DNA from: Gammaproteobacteria bacterium
Lineage (GTDB): Bacteria; Pseudomonadota; Gammaproteobacteria; Chromatiales; Chromatiaceae
Reading direction: 5' to 3'
Assembly: GCA_009929855.1 (NCBI GenBank)
Contig: RZZN01000041.1
Location: 1 to 33,730, forward strand
Length of the DNA: 33,730 nucleotides
In this document: one piece after another, positions 33,031 to 33,730 of the stretch
Position numbering within the stretch: position 1 is the stretch's first letter
How the letters are laid out: each line of letters starts with the position of its first letter
The notes under the pieces: generated by a model
Seen by the model: only the letters and a program-made list of their open reading frames with translations
Database searches by the model: none
Told to the model about the DNA's origin: nothing
Position numbers and translations under genes: made by a program

Positions 33031-33546
33031 TCAGTCGGATGAAGTGACACTCGTCGAGGCTTGCGAGATCTTGCGCGGCTTGACGTGCTTCTCGTTGAGA
33101 ATCCGCCAAATCGTTGATTTACTGGCTTTGGCCAGACATTCGAAGCTGGCGCTCTCGGCGTGCTCGCGCACATAGGTGGCCAAGGCTGAAAGCGTCCACG
33201 AATCAGCGCTCACCCCCATGTCCCTGGGTCTGGTCCCGGCGAGACTGACCACCCAGTCCTTGGCCACATCGGTGATTCGGGGCGCATGCGGACGATGGTC
33301 ATGATCCTTCAGACCCATCATGACACCCAGCGTCAGCGCCTTGTCGATGCACTTATAGATGGTCGGCCGACTGACCCCGACTTGACGCTGAATCTCGGTG
33401 ATCGAGCAGCCCTCGGCGTAACGCAACAGTACCCGTGCACGCTCGACTTCACGCAACCGCGCGGTATGCGAATGCGTCAGCCTGTTCAATGCCCGGCGCT
33501 GCTCTTCGGGCAGAGTCAGCAGAGGCCGTTTCGATCGTCTTGCCAT
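33031..33546 (-). CDS. IS630-type transposase, N-terminal part only
   Basis: 171 residues. A helix-turn-helix region is clear (EVERARVLLRYAEGCSITEIQRQVGVSRPTIYKCIDK, shown by its ends: EVERARVLL and PTIYKCIDK). The family tail SKSTIWRILNEKHVKPRKI follows, then 14 unrelated residues to the stop. IS630 elements continue with a DDE catalytic domain (in one ORF or by frameshift into a second); no such sequence exists between here and the terminator at 32929. The element therefore looks truncated at about 33070. It could still act as a DNA-binding protein. No terminal inverted repeat was identified. Confidence 0.8.
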   Translation of the reverse strand: MARRSKRPLLTLPEEQRRALNRLTHSHTARLREVERARVLLRYAEGCSITEIQRQVGVSRPTIYKCIDKALTLGVMMGLKDHDHRPHAPRITDVAKDWVVSLAGTRPRDMGVSADSWTLSALATYVREHAESASFECLAKASKSTIWRILNEKHVKPRKISQASTSVTSSD

Positions 33547-33730
33547 GCGTCACGCTCCCACCCATGATCCGAGACAGGGACAAAGGGTGGAGAATTTGTC
33601 AATGTTTACTGCAGCCTGGACGCGTCCTGCGGTGACGAGGACGGCAGCCCGCCGCGGCGGCGGGCCAATTCGAATCGAAGGCGCATCAAGCATTGCCCAG
33701 ACTAAGCAAGGTGAAGGAACACGCCTTTCT
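33547..33730. other. Right-end flank with a GC-rich palindrome
   Basis: No gene is evident. At 33647-33665 GCCCGCCGC and GCGGCGGGC form a 9-bp perfect inverted repeat around one base. No T-run follows. The upstream promoter of the transposase remnant would lie here, but no good boxes were seen. Confidence 0.5.

Overview
The window is GC-rich bacterial DNA from a gammaproteobacterium, most likely a purple sulfur bacterium or close relative (Chromatiales-like). That placement is inferred from the gene set: an N-acetylglutaminylglutamine (NAGGN) osmolyte operon, an egtB-egtD ergothioneine pair, a bacteriohemerythrin, ppc and an rpsP-rimM-trmD-rplS operon. No rRNA or tRNA is present to fix the taxonomy.

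Layout, left to right. (1) 1-1664: an integron integrase gene on the + strand, broken by a one-base frameshift near 600. It is preceded and penetrated by copies of an 11-bp repeat (CTAGACAGAAT). Any cassette array would lie to the left of base 1. (2) 1661-6808, - strand: a GIY-YIG/DUF123 protein and the three-gene NAGGN operon (asparagine-synthase-like amidotransferase, then GNAT/ATP-grasp synthetase, then M42 peptidase), tightly spaced or overlapping. (3) 7267-9507, + strand: RecD2 helicase. (4) 9529-11802, - strand: a GT2 / DUF2304 / GT4 glycosylation operon whose 5' end holds a 23-bp tandem duplication and strong palindromes. (5) 11991-15384, - strand: a DegP-type periplasmic protease, a YdcF/ElyC-like protein and an NAD(P)-dependent sugar-epimerase-like protein. 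(6) 15505-19491: a TauE/SafE permease (+), a lytic transglycosylase translationally coupled to an unusual repeat protein (-), and a small membrane protein (+). (7) 19504-25454, - strand: exonuclease I, the rpsP-rimM-trmD-rplS operon, and a small membrane ORF / XpaC-like / TelA-like operon. (8) 25594-31357, - strand: PEP carboxylase, bacteriohemerythrin, EgtD and EgtB. (9) 31358-33730: a 720-bp gene-free region with 13-bp tandem repeats, a secreted cohesin-like protein with a Pro-Thr linker and a C-terminal sorting-type tail, bounded by its own promoter and a textbook terminator, then a truncated IS630-type transposase.

Most of the window is ordinary chromosomal housekeeping. The accessory-looking parts are the two ends: the integron integrase at the left, and the secreted cohesin-like protein beside IS debris at the right. 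The strongest candidates for something undescribed are the CTAGACAGAAT repeat system around and inside the integrase gene, the apparent tandem duplication of the integrase core-binding domain, and the slt-coupled 27-residue-repeat protein.
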